A stretch of DNA of 43,793 nt, from positions 1-43,793 of the forward strand of contig JAPLLI010000038.1 in the NCBI GenBank assembly GCA_026387615.1, in the 5' to 3' direction. The notes below the pieces were generated by a model. The model was not told the DNA's origin and ran no database searches. It worked only from the letters and a program-made list of their open reading frames with translations. Source of the DNA: Nitrospirota bacterium. GTDB taxonomy: Bacteria > Nitrospirota > Nitrospiria > Nitrospirales > Nitrospiraceae. Positions 43,752 to 43,793 of this stretch are shown piece after piece. The position numbers and the translations under genes were made by a program. How positions within the stretch are numbered: the first letter of the stretch is position 1; every line of letters begins with the position of its first letter.

Positions 43752-43793
43752 CTGCCAGCCAGGAAACCCTGAACGGTGAGCGATGAACGAGAA
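43752..43793. repeat. Family E repeat, copy E3, truncated by the window end
   Basis: GCCAGCCAGGAAACCCTGAACGGTGAGCGATGAACGAGAA nearly identical to 16708-16747 of E2. Confidence 0.6.

Noticed and set aside
1-43793. CRISPR array, rRNA or tRNA genes
   Set aside because: No regularly spaced identical repeats, and no tRNA T-loop/acceptor patterns or rRNA motifs recognised by eye; tRNAscan/Infernal would be decisive

Overview
The window is a dense bacterial chromosomal segment of housekeeping and metabolic genes. Gene content and repeat style suggest a Nitrospira-like organism, but this is inference and no database was consulted. Recognisable genes include a transaldolase-family protein, family-5-like UDG, lytic transglycosylase, glycerate 2-kinase, an RPH-like phosphotransferase, rmuC, panC, folK, dapL, an ABC exporter, a SirB1-like protein, truD, gpsA, larB, larC, a CaCA antiporter, pdxA, rsmA, ftsK and lolA. 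Two things stand out. (1) A compact accessory island at about 18.7-21.9 kb holds a three-part protein ending in a CAP12/Pycsar-type TIR-like domain. The next gene encodes an unannotated protein with a canonical HEPN-type RX4H motif (RNDLIH). It is followed by a decapitated higB toxin remnant and an intact higA. Inverted copies of one palindromic repeat subtype flank the TIR and HEPN-like genes. (2) At least six families of intergenic palindromic repeats occur, several of them repeatedly. The most striking family has a conserved CGCG-rich core but a different outer stem in each copy. Each stem pairs within its own copy, and one copy carries another family nested in its loop. Other items are an in-frame TAG splitting a PhyH-like gene, a larC lacking its usual N-terminus, tiny MATKK peptides next to hairpins, and a 50-aa zinc-ribbon ORF missing from the supplied ORF track. 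No tRNA, rRNA or CRISPR array was seen.
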